Positions 18,805-27,897 are shown, counted from the stretch's first letter. The stretch is DNA of 64,000 nucleotides from Phytohabitans maris (GCF_031085175.1 NZ_JAVHUY010000014.1:62001-126000); one strand, 5' to 3'. Notes: a model not told the origin generated them from the sequence alone. Numbers and translations: made by a program.

Positions 18805-19776
18805 CTAGCCCTCGCGTTCGGGATAACCCAGCGGAATCGCGGACACGTCGTCCAGGGCCTGGGTGATCTCGGCGGGGAGCGTCATCTGCTCCACCGCGAG
18901 GGCGCCCAGCAGCTGCCCGACCGTGCGGGCGCCGAGGATCGGGGCGACCACGCCGGGCCGGTCGCGCACCCAGGTCAGCGCCACCTCCAGCGGCGACACG
19001 CCGAGCCCGCCCGCGGCGGTGACCACCGCCTCGACGATGCTGGAGCAGCGCGGCTCCAGGTACGGCGCGACGAACGGCTCGAAGTGCGGGCTCGCCGCCC
19101 GGGAGTCGGCGGGGCGGCCGTTGCGGTACTTGCCGGTCAGCACCCCGCGCCCCAGCGGTGACCAGGGCAGCAGCCCCAGCCCGAGGGTGGCGGCGGCCGG
19201 CACGACCTCGCGCTCGACGCCGCGTTCCAGCAGCGAGTACTCCATCTGGGTGGCCACGATCGGGGCCCGGCCGGGGAACGCGGCCTGCCAGGTCGCGGCG
19301 CGGGCGGTCTGCCAGGCGGAGAAGTTGGAGACGCCGACGTACCGCACGCGGCCGCTGGAGACCGCGTGGTCCAGGGCGGTGAGCGTCTCCTCCAGGGGCG
19401 TCTCGGTGTCGTACCCGTGCACCTGCCACAGGTCGACGTGGTCGGTGCCGAGCCGGCGCAGCGACGCGTCGAGGCTGCCCAGCAGGTGGCCGCGGGAGCC
19501 GTCGCGGCGGCGGGCGGTGCCCGGGCGCAGGCCGGCCTTGGTGGCGATCAGCAGGTCCTCGCGGGCGACCAGCGAGCCGAGCAGCTCGCCGATCACCGCC
19601 TCGGCCTCGCCGTCCGCGTACACGTCGGCGGTGTCGACGAGGTTGCCCCCCGCGTCGAGGAAGCTTTTGAGCTGTGCGGCCGCGTCGTCGGCGTCGGTGT
19701 CCCGACCCCACGTCATGGTGCCGAGCGCGAGCCGGGACACCGCCAGCCCGCTGCGCCCGAGCGGTCGCTGCTGCAT
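18805..19776 (-). CDS. aldo/keto reductase
   Basis: 323 aa, the standard length for the family. The catalytic tetrad is visible: D46 and Y51 in D-T-A-D-V-Y, K79 in A-T-K-A-G and H118 in Q-V-H-G-Y-D. The NADPH-binding C-terminal region contains G-A-R-T-V-G-Q-L near 285. The physiological substrate cannot be inferred. It is divergent from the F420-type oxidoreductase, with 85 bp between the starts. Confidence 0.92.
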   Translation of the reverse strand: MQQRPLGRSGLAVSRLALGTMTWGRDTDADDAAAQLKSFLDAGGNLVDTADVYADGEAEAVIGELLGSLVAREDLLIATKAGLRPGTARRRDGSRGHLLGSLDASLRRLGTDHVDLWQVHGYDTETPLEETLTALDHAVSSGRVRYVGVSNFSAWQTARAATWQAAFPGRAPIVATQMEYSLLERGVEREVVPAAATLGLGLLPWSPLGRGVLTGKYRNGRPADSRAASPHFEPFVAPYLEPRCSSIVEAVVTAAGGLGVSPLEVALTWVRDRPGVVAPILGARTVGQLLGALAVEQMTLPAEITQALDDVSAIPLGYPEREG

Positions 19777-19861
19777 GGGTGAACCTTATTCAGTCCCGTG
19801 TCACTGTCCAGAGGCACCGGCTGATTGCGTACCCTGGTGCGACTTCGACGTTGGGGGCGCT

Positions 19862-20914
19862 GTGCGGTTAGGACTGACTCTCGGGTACCAGACGGCGTGG
19901 ACGACGCCCGCCGACCACCTGGCCATGGCCCAGGCGGCCGAGCGGCTCGGCTACTCGGTGGTGTGGGCGGCCGAGGCCTACGGGTCCGACTCGCCCAGCA
20001 CGCTGGCCTGGATCGCCGGGCAGACCACCACGATCGACGTGGGCAGCGCGGTCATGCAGATCCCGGCCCGGACCCCGGCGGCGACCGCGATGACCGCCGC
20101 CACGATCGACTCGCTCTCCGGCGGCCGGTTCCGCCTCGGCCTGGGCGTCTCCGGGCCGCAGGTGTCGGAGGGGTGGCACGGGGTGCGGTTCGCCAAGCCC
20201 CTGGCCCGCACCCGGGAGTACGTGGAGATCGTCAAGATGGCGATCGCCCGGCAGACCGTCTCGTACCAGGGCGGGCACTACACGCTGCCGCTGCCGGACG
20301 GCCCGGGCAAGGCGCTCAAGCTCGGCTTCCACCCGCCCCGCTCGCACATCCCGATCTACCTCGCCGCGGTCGGCCCGAAGAACCTGGAGCTGGCCGGCGA
20401 GATCGCCGACGGGTGGCTGGCCGTCTTCTTCGCCCCGGACGCCGCCGCCGAGCAGCTGGCCGCCGTGGCCGCCGGGCGGGCGAAGGCGGGGCTGGACCTC
20501 AAGGGCTTCGACGTGGTGCCCAGCGTGCCCGCGGCGGTCGGTGACGACGTCGCCTCCTGCGCCGAGCTGGTCCGCTGGTACGCGGCCCTCTACGTCGGCG
20601 GCATGGGCAGCCGGGAGACCAACTACTACAACCAGCTGGCCGCCCGGATGGGGTACCCGGACGAGGCGCGCGAGGTGCAGGACCTGTACCTGGCCAAGCG
20701 GCACCGGGACGCGGCCGCGGCGGTGCCGCTGGAGTTCATCGACCGCACCTCGCTGCTCGGGCCGAAGGAGCGGGTCGCCGAGCGGCTCGTGGCGTACGCG
20801 GAGGCCGGGGTGACCACCTTGTCCGTCTCGCTCTTCGCGGGTGACGCGGAGAGCGGCATCCAGACCCTCGAGACCGTCGCCGAGGCACTGGACCTGTCGG
20901 GGGTCGGCGAATGA
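19862..20914 (+). CDS. LLM-class F420-dependent oxidoreductase
   Basis: 350 aa from GTG 19862. The luciferase-like barrel begins at L-G-Y-Q-T-A-W, with [15 protein letters not shown] near 83-97 and the typical [12 protein letters not shown] near 163-174. Such proteins use reduced deazaflavin F420 for hydride transfer. Codon 3 is TTA, the rare leucine codon read by the bldA tRNA in Streptomyces, so its translation could be developmentally limited. The TGA stop is part of family C repeat copy 2. Confidence 0.9.
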   Translation: MRLGLTLGYQTAWTTPADHLAMAQAAERLGYSVVWAAEAYGSDSPSTLAWIAGQTTTIDVGSAVMQIPARTPAATAMTAATIDSLSGGRFRLGLGVSGPQVSEGWHGVRFAKPLARTREYVEIVKMAIARQTVSYQGGHYTLPLPDGPGKALKLGFHPPRSHIPIYLAAVGPKNLELAGEIADGWLAVFFAPDAAAEQLAAVAAGRAKAGLDLKGFDVVPSVPAAVGDDVASCAELVRWYAALYVGGMGSRETNYYNQLAARMGYPDEAREVQDLYLAKRHRDAAAAVPLEFIDRTSLLGPKERVAERLVAYAEAGVTTLSVSLFAGDAESGIQTLETVAEALDLSGVGE

Positions 20915-20984
20915 GCGAGCGAATCACCAGGCTCAGCCCGATTGGTGCCTCGTGCCGGCCCGGAGCGAAGCGAGGACGGGCATG
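20911..20984 (+). repeat. 74-bp family C repeat between oxidoreductase and uppP
   Basis: Starts ATGAGCGAGCG, where TGA is the upstream stop, and ends GCGAAGCGAGGACGGGCATG, where ATG starts uppP. The whole intergenic interval is the repeat. Its 3' half can pair GGCCCG-type and CGGGC segments. Compare 47476-47549 and 53580-53653, which have the same length. Confidence 0.85.
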
Positions 20985-21815
20985 ACCTGGGTCGAGGCGA
21001 TCGTGCTGGGGATCGTGCAGGGGCTCACCGAGTTCCTGCCGATCAGCTCCTCGGCGCACCTGCGGATCACCTCCGCGCTCTTCTTCGACGAGGACGCCGG
21101 CGCGTCGTTCACCGCGGTCACCCAGCTCGGCACCGAGGCGGCCGTGCTGATCTACTTCGCCAAGGACATCTACCGGCTGGCAAGGACCTGGATCGTCGGG
21201 CTGTGGGACCGTTCGGTGCGCTCCACACTGGACTACCGCATGGCCTGGTACGTGATCATCGGCTCGATCCCGATCGGCATCTTCGGCTTCCTGTTCAAGG
21301 ACCAGATCCGCTCCGCCGCGCGCAACCTGTACCTGGTCTCCACCACGCTCATCGTGTTCGCGCTGATCCTCGCGTTCGCCGAGTACTGGGGGCGCAAGAC
21401 CCGCACGATCGAGCAGTTCACGATGAGGGACGGCGTCGTGATGGGCTTCGCCCAGGCGATGGCGCTGATCCCCGGCGTCTCCCGCTCGGGCGGGGTCGTC
21501 ACCGCCGGCCTGCTGCTCAACCTGACCCGGGAGACCGCCACCCGCTACTCGTTCCTGCTGGCCATCCCGGCCGTGGTGATGTCCGGCGTCTTCTCCATCC
21601 CGGACGTCTTCGACAAAAGCGGGGAGGGGCTCACCCCGTCCGGGGCGCAGATGGTCGTGGCGACGCTGATCGCGTTCGTACTCGGGTACGCCTCGATCGC
21701 GTGGCTCCTGCGCTATGTCGCGCATCACACCCTGTACGCCTTCGTGCTGTACCGGGTGGCGCTCGGCAGCCTCGTCCTCTGCCTCCTCGCCGCCGGCACG
21801 ATCACCGCTACGTAG
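20982..21815 (+). CDS. uppP: undecaprenyl-diphosphatase UppP (BacA)
   Basis: 277 aa, normal family length. Conserved motifs are present: [18 protein letters not shown] near 10-27 (the (E/Q)xxxE and S-S-A-H signature) and P-G-V-S-R-S-G near 165-171 with the catalytic Arg region. Multiple hydrophobic helices span the chain. It recycles undecaprenyl pyrophosphate for cell-wall synthesis and confers bacitracin tolerance. The start is chosen at ATG 20982 because the motif begins ten residues later and the upstream frame is repeat. This corresponds to the mycobacterial uppP position next to a histidine phosphatase. Confidence 0.95.
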   Translation: MTWVEAIVLGIVQGLTEFLPISSSAHLRITSALFFDEDAGASFTAVTQLGTEAAVLIYFAKDIYRLARTWIVGLWDRSVRSTLDYRMAWYVIIGSIPIGIFGFLFKDQIRSAARNLYLVSTTLIVFALILAFAEYWGRKTRTIEQFTMRDGVVMGFAQAMALIPGVSRSGGVVTAGLLLNLTRETATRYSFLLAIPAVVMSGVFSIPDVFDKSGEGLTPSGAQMVVATLIAFVLGYASIAWLLRYVAHHTLYAFVLYRVALGSLVLCLLAAGTITAT

Positions 21816-21843
21816 CGCGCGACGGGTCGTAGGGTGGGGGATC

Positions 21844-22539
21844 GTGGCTACTGTGCTGCTGCTGCGCCACGGGCGCACGACGGCGAACGCGGACGGAGGG
21901 CTCGCCGGGCGCCGTCCCGTCGAGCTGGACGAGACCGGCCGGGCGCAGGCCGCCGCCGTGGGCCAGCGGCTCGAGGCGGTGCCGCTCGCCGCCGTCGTCA
22001 GCAGCCCGCTCGTCCGGTGCCGGCAGACCCTCGACATCGCGCTGCCCGCGGCGCAGGTCGCGGTCGAGGAGGGGTTGACCGAGTGCGGGTACGGGGAGTG
22101 GGAAGGCCAGCCCCTCAAACGGCTCGCCAAGGATCCACTGTGGCCGGTCGTGCAGCAGCACCCGAGCGCGGCCGTCTTCCCGGGCGGGGAGGCGATGGCC
22201 GCGATGGCGGCGCGGGCGGCCGCGGCGGTCCGCCGGTGGGACGCCCGGGTCAGCGCCGAGCACGGGCCGGACGCGCTCTGGCTGGCGTGCAGCCACGGCG
22301 ACGTGATCAAGGCGATCGTGGCGGACGCGCTCGGCGTACACCTGGACCTGTTTCAACGGATCGTGGCCGACCCGGCCTCGCTGACCGCGATCAGCTTCAC
22401 CCCGACGCGCCCGTTCCTGCTCCGCCTCAACGACACCGGCGGCGATCTGGCCGGCCTGGTCCCCCCGAAGCGGCGCCGGCCGCGCCGCGCCCGGCCGGCC
22501 GACTCGGACGCCGCCGTGGGCGGCCGGGCCGGTGGCTGA
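21844..22539 (+). CDS. histidine phosphatase family protein (MSMEG_4193-type)
   Basis: 231 aa from GTG 21844. The R-H-G signature at L-L-L-R-H-G-R-T near 6-13 holds the phospho-accepting His. S-S-P-L-V-R-C near 53-59, E near 79-83 and C-S-H-G-D near 142-146 complete the active site. The C-terminal ~30 residues are basic and Pro-rich. It is often called a phosphomutase, but the motifs fit phosphatases. It precedes the DUF3090 gene by 43 bp in a conserved actinobacterial order. Confidence 0.9.
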   Translation: MATVLLLRHGRTTANADGGLAGRRPVELDETGRAQAAAVGQRLEAVPLAAVVSSPLVRCRQTLDIALPAAQVAVEEGLTECGYGEWEGQPLKRLAKDPLWPVVQQHPSAAVFPGGEAMAAMAARAAAAVRRWDARVSAEHGPDALWLACSHGDVIKAIVADALGVHLDLFQRIVADPASLTAISFTPTRPFLLRLNDTGGDLAGLVPPKRRRPRRARPADSDAAVGGRAGG

Positions 22540-22582
22540 ACGCACTGCACAGACCGACCGCCCTACGGATAGGGTCTTAGGT

Positions 22583-23179
22583 ATGACCCACCAGGTGCAC
22601 GCCTTCGAGCCGCCGGAGCGGTTCGTCGCTGGGACCGTGGGCCCGCCGGGGGAGCGGACGTTCTTCCTCCAGGCCCGCGGGGGTGGCCGGCTGGTCAGCG
22701 TCGCCCTGGAAAAGGTGCAGATGACGTTGCTGGCCGAAAAGCTGGAGGAGCTGCTGGCCGAGGCGCACCGCCGGTTCGGCGCGGAGCTGCCCGAGGCGCC
22801 CGCGGCCCTGTCCGACAACGAGCCGCTCGACACGCCGGTGGACGAGGAGTTCCGGGTCGGCACGCTCGGCCTCGCCTACGACGTCGACACCGCCACCGTG
22901 GTCATCGAGGCGATCGCGGCCGGCGAGTCGGAGGTCGAGCTGGAGCTCGGCGGCGGCGCGGAGCTGGCCGACGAGGACGAGGACGACGAGGACGACGACG
23001 AGGAGCCCGACGACGACCTCGACCGGCTGCGGGTGCGGCTGACACCGGCCGCCGCGCGGGCGTTCATCGACCGCGCCCGGCGGGTGCTCGCGGCCGGGCG
23101 GCCGCCCTGCCCGCTCTGCGGCCAGCCGCTCGACCCGCGCGGCCACCTCTGCCCGCGGCACAACGGCTACCACCGCTGA
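22583..23179 (+). CDS. DUF3090 family protein
   Basis: 198 aa. It starts M-T-H-Q-V-H-A-F-E-P-P-E-R-F, as is usual for the family. The centre is strongly acidic (D/E run near 130-145). A C-terminal C-P-L-C-G...C-P-R-H motif near 175-192 looks like a small zinc ribbon. Function is unknown. It lies 4 bp before the SCO1664-family gene and after the phosphatase, a conserved trio in actinobacteria. Confidence 0.9.
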   Translation: MTHQVHAFEPPERFVAGTVGPPGERTFFLQARGGGRLVSVALEKVQMTLLAEKLEELLAEAHRRFGAELPEAPAALSDNEPLDTPVDEEFRVGTLGLAYDVDTATVVIEAIAAGESEVELELGGGAELADEDEDDEDDDEEPDDDLDRLRVRLTPAAARAFIDRARRVLAAGRPPCPLCGQPLDPRGHLCPRHNGYHR

Positions 23180-23183
23180 GTCG

Positions 23184-24002
23184 ATGACCGAGCTGGACGT
23201 GCAGCCGGTGCTCGACGAGGCGGACGCGCTGCGGCTGCTGCGGCACGGCGAGTTCGAGCTGGAGGGGCGGCTGGTCGACGCCTCCAACACCACGCTGCGC
23301 GGCTTGCTCACCCTCGACGGGGTGACCGCCCGCTGCGTGTACAAGCCGGTCCGCGGCGAGCGGCCGCTCTGGGACTTCCCGGACGGCACCCTGGCCGGGC
23401 GGGAGGTCTCCGCCTACCTCGTCTCCCGCGCCACCGGCTGGCGCCTGGTCCCGCCCACCGTGCTGCGCGACGGGCCGCTCGGCGCCGGCGCCTGCCAGCT
23501 CTGGATCGACGAGCCGGAGGACGGCGAGCAGATGGTCGGCTTCGTGCCGGCGTTCGAGCTGCCGATCGGCTGGTTCCGGATCGCGTCGGCGCGCGACGAG
23601 GAGGGCAACGCCTACGCCCTGGCCCACGCCGACGACCCCCGCCTGGCCCGGATGGCCGTCTTCGACGCGGTCATCAACAACGGCGACCGCAAGGGCGGCC
23701 ACGTCCTGGTCGGGGCGGACGGGCAGGTGTTCGGCGTCGACCACGGCGTGAGCTTCAACGTCGACGACAAGCTCCGCACCGTGCTGTGGGGCTGGACCGA
23801 CGCCCGCCTGCCCGACGAGGCGGTCGAGGTGCTGGAGCGGCTCGGCCCGGCCCTCGACACCACGCTGGGTGAGCAACTCGCCGTCCACCTCACCCTCGCC
23901 GAGGTCCGCCGCACCCGCGAACGGGTCGGCACGCTGCTGGCCGCGGGGCGCTTCCCCGGCCCGTCCGAGGACTGGCCCGCCGTCCCCTGGCCCCCCATCT
24001 AG
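23184..24002 (+). CDS. SCO1664 family protein (PI3/4-kinase-like fold)
   Basis: 272 aa. C-V-Y-K-P-V-R-G-E near 51-59 gives a candidate ATP-binding Lys. D-A-V-I-N-N-G-D-R-K-G-G-H near 161-173 and G-V-D-H-G-V-S-F-N near 185-193 fit the catalytic (D-x-x-x-x-N) and metal-binding (D-x-G) loops of phosphatidylinositol 3-/4-kinase-like proteins. Substrate is unknown. It is the last gene of the trio; 760 bp of non-coding repeats follow before mshC. Confidence 0.85.
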   Translation: MTELDVQPVLDEADALRLLRHGEFELEGRLVDASNTTLRGLLTLDGVTARCVYKPVRGERPLWDFPDGTLAGREVSAYLVSRATGWRLVPPTVLRDGPLGAGACQLWIDEPEDGEQMVGFVPAFELPIGWFRIASARDEEGNAYALAHADDPRLARMAVFDAVINNGDRKGGHVLVGADGQVFGVDHGVSFNVDDKLRTVLWGWTDARLPDEAVEVLERLGPALDTTLGEQLAVHLTLAEVRRTRERVGTLLAAGRFPGPSEDWPAVPWPPI

Positions 24003-24238
24003 GCCCTCGCCGACTTCCCCGGCCTCCAGGTCAGGCGACTGTGCGCCACGCACGACCGGGACGGTGGCCTCCTCGATCGACAGCTCCAGGCACGCACGCG
24101 CGCCGATCCCGCCGCTACCGCGACGTCCGCGGTGGTCCGGGCGGTTGCGCGGGTGCGTTCTCGTGGCTTCGCCGTCTGTGGCTGGTGGTCCGGCCTGGTT
24201 GCCGCGGCGGGTTGGGTTCGGCGTCGGGTGGCGGATCG

Positions 24239-24286
24239 GATCGTGGTACCTGGGTGCCCTCAGGGGGGCAGTGGAATACCACGATC
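24239..24286. repeat. 48-bp palindromic repeat, family A copy 2
   Basis: Arms GATCGTGGTA / TACCACGATC. The inner segment carries GTGCCCTC and GGGGGGCAGTG in place of the exact 6-bp inner arms. It lies in the non-coding interval upstream of mshC. Confidence 0.9.
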
Positions 24287-24408
24287 GCCGGCTGAAGTCG
24301 GGTTCGGGCCGCGCCGCAGGGGTGGCAGTGATCGTTCGCCCGTTCTCCGCGTGACTCGGTGGGCAGGACGCGGGTTTGGCGTTGGGTTCGGACCCGTCCG
24401 CGGACGTT

Positions 24409-24461
24409 GCGGTACCTGATGGCTTGGAATAGGTCATCTGGTACAGCCAAGCACCACGATC
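24409..24461. repeat. degenerate family A repeat
   Basis: Right end CACCACGATC is intact. The left end is reduced to GCGGTACC. The interior holds a different pair of arms (GGCTTGG with CCAAGC). It lies 5 bp before the next full copy. Confidence 0.5.
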
Positions 24462-24466
24462 CGGTA

Positions 24467-24514
24467 GATCGTGGTACGGATCCGCCCACCCAGGGGCAAC
24501 TGCGTACCACGATC
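24467..24514. repeat. 48-bp palindromic repeat, family A copy 3
   Basis: Arms GATCGTGGTA / TACCACGATC are exactly 48 bp from end to end. The interior is diverged (GCCCACCCAGGGGC). Confidence 0.88.
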
Positions 24515-24585
24515 TCGGCGGCCGCCCGGGCCGGTCGATGGGGTGGGGCGGGACCAGACGCGGAGGGTGAGGCTGCGGGAAAGCA

Positions 24586-24626
24586 CCCCAAGAAAACGTG
24601 GAGCGCAGCGGAGCGTTCTCTTGGGG
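24586..24626. terminator. hairpin upstream of mshC
   Basis: CCCCAAGAAAACG pairs with CGTTCTCTTGGGG (one mismatch) around a 15-nt loop. There is no T-run, so it is a structured element that could terminate transcripts from the SCO1664 side or regulate mshC. Confidence 0.5.
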
Positions 24627-24763
24627 GCCCCGCGCGACGGTCCGGACCACGGCGGGCGTCGCGGTGGCTCGAAGAATCTCGGTCTCGGCTGTTCGGTTGG
24701 TTTGCGGTCGGCGGGACGTCGGTCGCGGCGGTGGCGGTCCCGCCGCTGGATAGGCTGGCCGGC

Positions 24764-26011
24764 ATGGAATCTTGGACCGGCCACGAGGTGCCGCGGCTGC
24801 CCGGCAGCGGCCAGCCGCTCGCGTTGTTCGACTCGGCGCGGCAGGCCGTGCACTTCACCGGAGGCCCGTCCGGCGCGCGGACGATCTACGTGTGCGGCAT
24901 CACACCGTACGACGCGACGCATCTGGGGCACGCGGCCACGATGATCACGTTCGACCTGGTGCAGCGGGCGTGGCGGGACGCGGGGCACGACGTCACCTAT
25001 GTGCAGAACGTGACCGACATCGACGACCCCCTCCTGGAGCGGGCCGCCCGCGACGGCGAGGACTGGATCGTGCTCGCGATGCGCGAGACCGCCCTCTTCC
25101 GCGAAGACATGGAGTCGCTGCGGATGATCTCGCCGGCGCACTACGTGGGCGCGGTCGAGTCGATCCCGGCGATCGTGGAGAAGGTGGCCGCCCTGGTCGA
25201 CCGCGGCGCCGCGTACCGCCTCGACGACGGCACCGGCGACGTCTACTTCGACGTGGCCGCGGCGCCCGACTTCGGGTACGAGTCCAACCTCTCCCGCGAG
25301 CAGATGCTCGCCTTCTTCGCCGAGCGCGGCGGCGACCCGGAGCGCCCCGGCAAGCGCGACCCGCTCGACCCGCTGCTGTGGCTCGGTGCCCGGGACGGCG
25401 AGCCGGCGTGGGCCGGCGGGCAGTTCGGGCCGGGGCGGCCGGGCTGGCACATCGAGTGCGCCTCGATCGCGCTGGACCTGCTCGGCCAGACCATCGACGT
25501 GCAGGGCGGCGGCAACGACCTGCTCTTCCCGCACCACGAGTGCTCGGCGGCGCACGCCGAAACGCTCACCGGCGTCGCCCCGTTCGCCCGCCACTACGTG
25601 CACGCCGGCATGATCGGTCTCGACGGCGAGAAGATGTCGAAGTCGCAGGGCAACCTGGTCTTCGTCTCCCGCCTGCGGGCCGACGGTGTCGACCCGATGG
25701 CGGTGCGCTTGGCGCTGGTGGCCGACCACTACCGCGCCGACCGGCAGTGGACCGACGACCTGCTCAAGACCGCACAGCAGCGCCTGGCCCGGTGGCGCGC
25801 GGCCGCCGCGGCGGCGTCCGGCCCGTCGGGGGCGGAGCTTCTGGCCGGGGTACGGGCGAGGGTCGCCGACGACCTCGACACTCCCGGTGCGCTGGCGCTG
25901 GTGGACGAGTGGGCCGACCGGGCGCTGGCCGGTGGCGGTTCCGCCGACGACGCGGACGCTGCGCAGCTGATGGCCCGCACGGTCGACGCGCTGCTCGGGG
26001 TGCGCCTCTAG
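24764..26011 (+). CDS. mshC: cysteine--GlcN-Ins ligase (mycothiol biosynthesis)
   Basis: 415 aa, matching the usual length of about 410-415. It is a cysteinyl-tRNA-synthetase-like class I enzyme that joins cysteine to GlcN-Ins using ATP. The Zn-site Cys and HIGH-like motif lie in [13 protein letters not shown] near 44-56. K-M-S-K-S-Q-G-N lies near 288-295. A second zinc-ligand region W-H-I-E-C-A near 228-233 and H-H-E-C near 255-258 are present. The absence of a tRNA anticodon-binding domain fits MshC rather than CysS. Its presence marks the host as a mycothiol-producing actinobacterium. Confidence 0.96.
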   Translation: MESWTGHEVPRLPGSGQPLALFDSARQAVHFTGGPSGARTIYVCGITPYDATHLGHAATMITFDLVQRAWRDAGHDVTYVQNVTDIDDPLLERAARDGEDWIVLAMRETALFREDMESLRMISPAHYVGAVESIPAIVEKVAALVDRGAAYRLDDGTGDVYFDVAAAPDFGYESNLSREQMLAFFAERGGDPERPGKRDPLDPLLWLGARDGEPAWAGGQFGPGRPGWHIECASIALDLLGQTIDVQGGGNDLLFPHHECSAAHAETLTGVAPFARHYVHAGMIGLDGEKMSKSQGNLVFVSRLRADGVDPMAVRLALVADHYRADRQWTDDLLKTAQQRLARWRAAAAAASGPSGAELLAGVRARVADDLDTPGALALVDEWADRALAGGGSADDADAAQLMARTVDALLGVRL

Positions 26012-26025
26012 CCGGCGCCCGCTTC

Positions 26026-26079
26026 GTGATCGAAGCTCCCCTCATGCCGTTCTAGCGACGTGGGGGGAGCTTCGATCAC
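26026..26079. repeat. 54-bp palindromic repeat, family B copy 2
   Basis: Outer arms are GTGATCGAAGCTCCC / GGGAGCTTCGATCAC. It lies between the convergent ends of mshC (14 bp before) and the GntR gene (14 bp after), the position of a shared bidirectional terminator. Confidence 0.92.
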
Positions 26080-26093
26080 GAAAGGGGGTGGCG

Positions 26094-26885
26094 TCAGCCG
26101 AGCGCGAGGCCTGGATCGGGGTCGGGGTCGGGCGTGGGCGCCGGGATCCTGTACTCCTCGGTCAGCGTCGTCATCGGCCCCGGCCAGGTCGCCTGGGCCA
26201 CCTCGACCGGCTTGTGCCGCTCGTCGAACGCCACGTGCAGCAGGTGCAGCACCGGCGTGTCCGGCCGGATCTGCAGGATCTCCGCCTCCTCGCGGCTGGG
26301 CTGGCGGGCGCTGATCGTGTCGCTCGCCGAGACGTACCGCCGGCCGGTCACCTCCTCGGCCTCCTGGTAGAGCGGCCGCCCGAACGCCTCCCGCCGTTCC
26401 AGGCTGGTGCCGCCCGCGTCGTCCACCCGGAACCAGGACGCGCCCACCTCGACCGGCACGTCGTCGGTGCGCACCACGTAGCGGCGCACGACGAGCTCGG
26501 TGCCGTCGCGCACCCCGAACGCGTCGGCCACCTCGGGCGGCGCCGGTGCCCGCCCCACGTCGGCGAGGTGCTGGCGGTACCGGGCGGCCAAGTCGGCGTG
26601 GTAGCCGCGGTGCACGCCGTAGCGGCCGCGGGAGAGGCGGTTGAGCCGGCGCCGGGTGCCCCGTACATAGGTGCCGGAGCCCGGCTTGGTGATCAGCAGC
26701 CCTTCCACCCGCAGCTGGTCCACGGTGCGCTGCACGGTCTGCTTCGCCACCCCGAACATCTCCGCGATGGCCGGGATGCTGGGCAGCCGCTCGCCGGGCG
26801 CCCAGTCGCCGCGCCGGATCCGCTCCCGCAGCTGCGCCGCGATCTGCCGATGCGGGAACTCCGCCGCCCCCGGGTTGATACTCAT
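26094..26885 (-). CDS. GntR-family regulator with UTRA domain
   Basis: 263 aa. The winged HTH is at ~12-75 (R-I-R-R-G-D-W-A-P-G-E-R-L-P-S-I and T-K-P-G-S-G-T-Y-V). The UTRA/HutC-type effector domain spans ~95-250, with R-R-Y-V-V near 137-141. The start is ATG 26885. A TCCTAGGA-containing motif sits only 4 bp upstream, so the transcript may be leaderless. The same motif stands upstream of the NIS siderophore operon at 37.9 kb, pointing to a possible target. The effector is unknown. Confidence 0.9.
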   Translation of the reverse strand: MSINPGAAEFPHRQIAAQLRERIRRGDWAPGERLPSIPAIAEMFGVAKQTVQRTVDQLRVEGLLITKPGSGTYVRGTRRRLNRLSRGRYGVHRGYHADLAARYRQHLADVGRAPAPPEVADAFGVRDGTELVVRRYVVRTDDVPVEVGASWFRVDDAGGTSLERREAFGRPLYQEAEEVTGRRYVSASDTISARQPSREEAEILQIRPDTPVLHLLHVAFDERHKPVEVAQATWPGPMTTLTEEYRIPAPTPDPDPDPGLALG

Positions 26886-26889
26886 AGTT

Positions 26890-26914
26890 TCCTAGGATGC
26901 CTTACGGGTGTGCC
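26890..26914 (-). promoter_or_regulatory. shared TCCTAGGA motif upstream of GntR gene
   Basis: On the plus strand it reads TCCTAGGATGCCTTACGGGT followed by GTGCC. It matches 37924-37949 except for one base and a one-base indel. It lies 5-29 bp upstream of the GntR start, overlaps the last codons of the PAC2 gene, and supplies that gene's TAA stop. TCCTAGGA is itself a perfect palindrome, consistent with a dimeric regulator, and TAGGAA could serve as a -10 element. Confidence 0.6.
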
Positions 26915-27897
26915 GCGCCGCACGCGACACGCCAAGCGAGGACACAGGCTTCCGCCCGTGATCGAAGCTCCCCCCACGTCGCTAGAACGGCGTGGCGGGA
27001 GCTTCGATCACGAACGGGTGGGCGGGGCGACCCGGGGCCGGCCGTCGGGCCGGCGGAGCCGCCGCGGCGGCGCAGGTACTTTTCGAACTCCTGGGCGATC
27101 TCGTCGCCGGTCAGGGGCTGGATGCCGGCGTCGCCGACCCGCTCCTCGAGCTCGCGGACGTACTCGCCGAGCTCGGCGTCCTGCTCGGCGGCCGCGCGGA
27201 CCCGCTGCTCCCACTCGGCGGCCTCCTCGGCCAGGTCGGCCATCGGGACCGGCAGGTCGAGGACGTCCTCGACCCGGTGCAGCAGCGCCTGGGTGGCCTT
27301 GGGGCAGGGCGGGTTGTTGGCGTAGTGCGGGACGTGCACCCAGAACGAGACGGCGTCGACCTCGGCGCGGGTGCAGGCGTCCTGCAGGACTCCGACGATG
27401 CCGGTGGGGCCGTCGTAGCGGGTGGGGGTGAGGCGGTAGCGCTCGGCGGCGTCCTTGTCGGAGGCGCTGCCGCTGATCGGCAGGGGCCGGGTGTACGGCA
27501 CGTCGGCCAGCAGCGCGCCGAGCAGCACCACCCGCTCGATCTCCAGGCTGTGGCACAGCTCCAGCACCTGCTCGCAGAAGGTGCGCCAGCGCATGCTCGG
27601 CTCGATGCCGCGGATGAGCACGACGTCGCGCTCGGTGCCGGGGGGCTTGGCGACCATGAAGCGGGTGGTCGGCCACTCGATGCGGCGGGTCTCGCCGTCC
27701 GCCATGGTGATCGTGGGGCGGCTGACCTGGAAGTCGTAGAAGTCCTCCGGGTCCAGCGCCGCTATCTGCCTGGCCTCCCACACCTGTTCCAGGTGCTCGA
27801 CCGCCGCCGTGGACGCGTCGGCGGCGTCGTTCCACCCCTCGAACGCGGCGATGGCCACGGGCGAGCGCAGCACCGGCAGGCCGTCAAACTCGGTCAC
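26902..27897 (-). CDS. PAC2-family protein with repeat-derived C-terminal tail
   Basis: 331 aa. The PAC2 core (~10-260) is related to archaeal and eukaryotic proteasome-assembly chaperones. It has F-E-G-W-N-D-A-A-D-A-S near 19-29, L-L-G-A-L-L-A-D-V-P-Y-T-R near 124-136 and P-H-Y near 189-191. The role in actinobacteria is not settled. From about residue 296 the coding sequence runs through family B repeat copy 3, then to a TAA inside the GntR upstream motif. The last ~35 residues are therefore not family sequence; homologues are nearer 290-300 aa. Start ATG 27897 is divergent from metH. Confidence 0.87.
   Translation of the reverse strand: MTEFDGLPVLRSPVAIAAFEGWNDAADASTAAVEHLEQVWEARQIAALDPEDFYDFQVSRPTITMADGETRRIEWPTTRFMVAKPPGTERDVVLIRGIEPSMRWRTFCEQVLELCHSLEIERVVLLGALLADVPYTRPLPISGSASDKDAAERYRLTPTRYDGPTGIVGVLQDACTRAEVDAVSFWVHVPHYANNPPCPKATQALLHRVEDVLDLPVPMADLAEEAAEWEQRVRAAAEQDAELGEYVRELEERVGDAGIQPLTGDEIAQEFEKYLRRRGGSAGPTAGPGSPRPPVRDRSSRHAVLATWGELRSRAEACVLAWRVACGAAHP
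26958..27011. repeat. 54-bp palindromic repeat, family B copy 3 (inside PAC2 3' end)
   Basis: It carries both 15-bp outer arms and is read as codons of the PAC2 gene. This is the only copy of any family A or B repeat in the window that overlaps a coding sequence. Confidence 0.9.

Larger units (their letters stand above)
24003..24763. other. 761-bp non-coding stretch rich in palindromes
   Basis: No reading frame here has the codon pattern or motifs of a gene. The interval contains two full family A repeats, one degenerate A copy between them, and a separate 41-bp hairpin. It separates the SCO1664-family gene from mshC, so mshC must have its own promoter, which I could not locate precisely. 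Confidence 0.7.

Noticed and set aside
23064-24650. 528-residue minus-strand open frame across the 24-kb gap
   Set aside because: It runs through two family A repeats and antisense to the SCO1664-type gene, with no recognisable domain.
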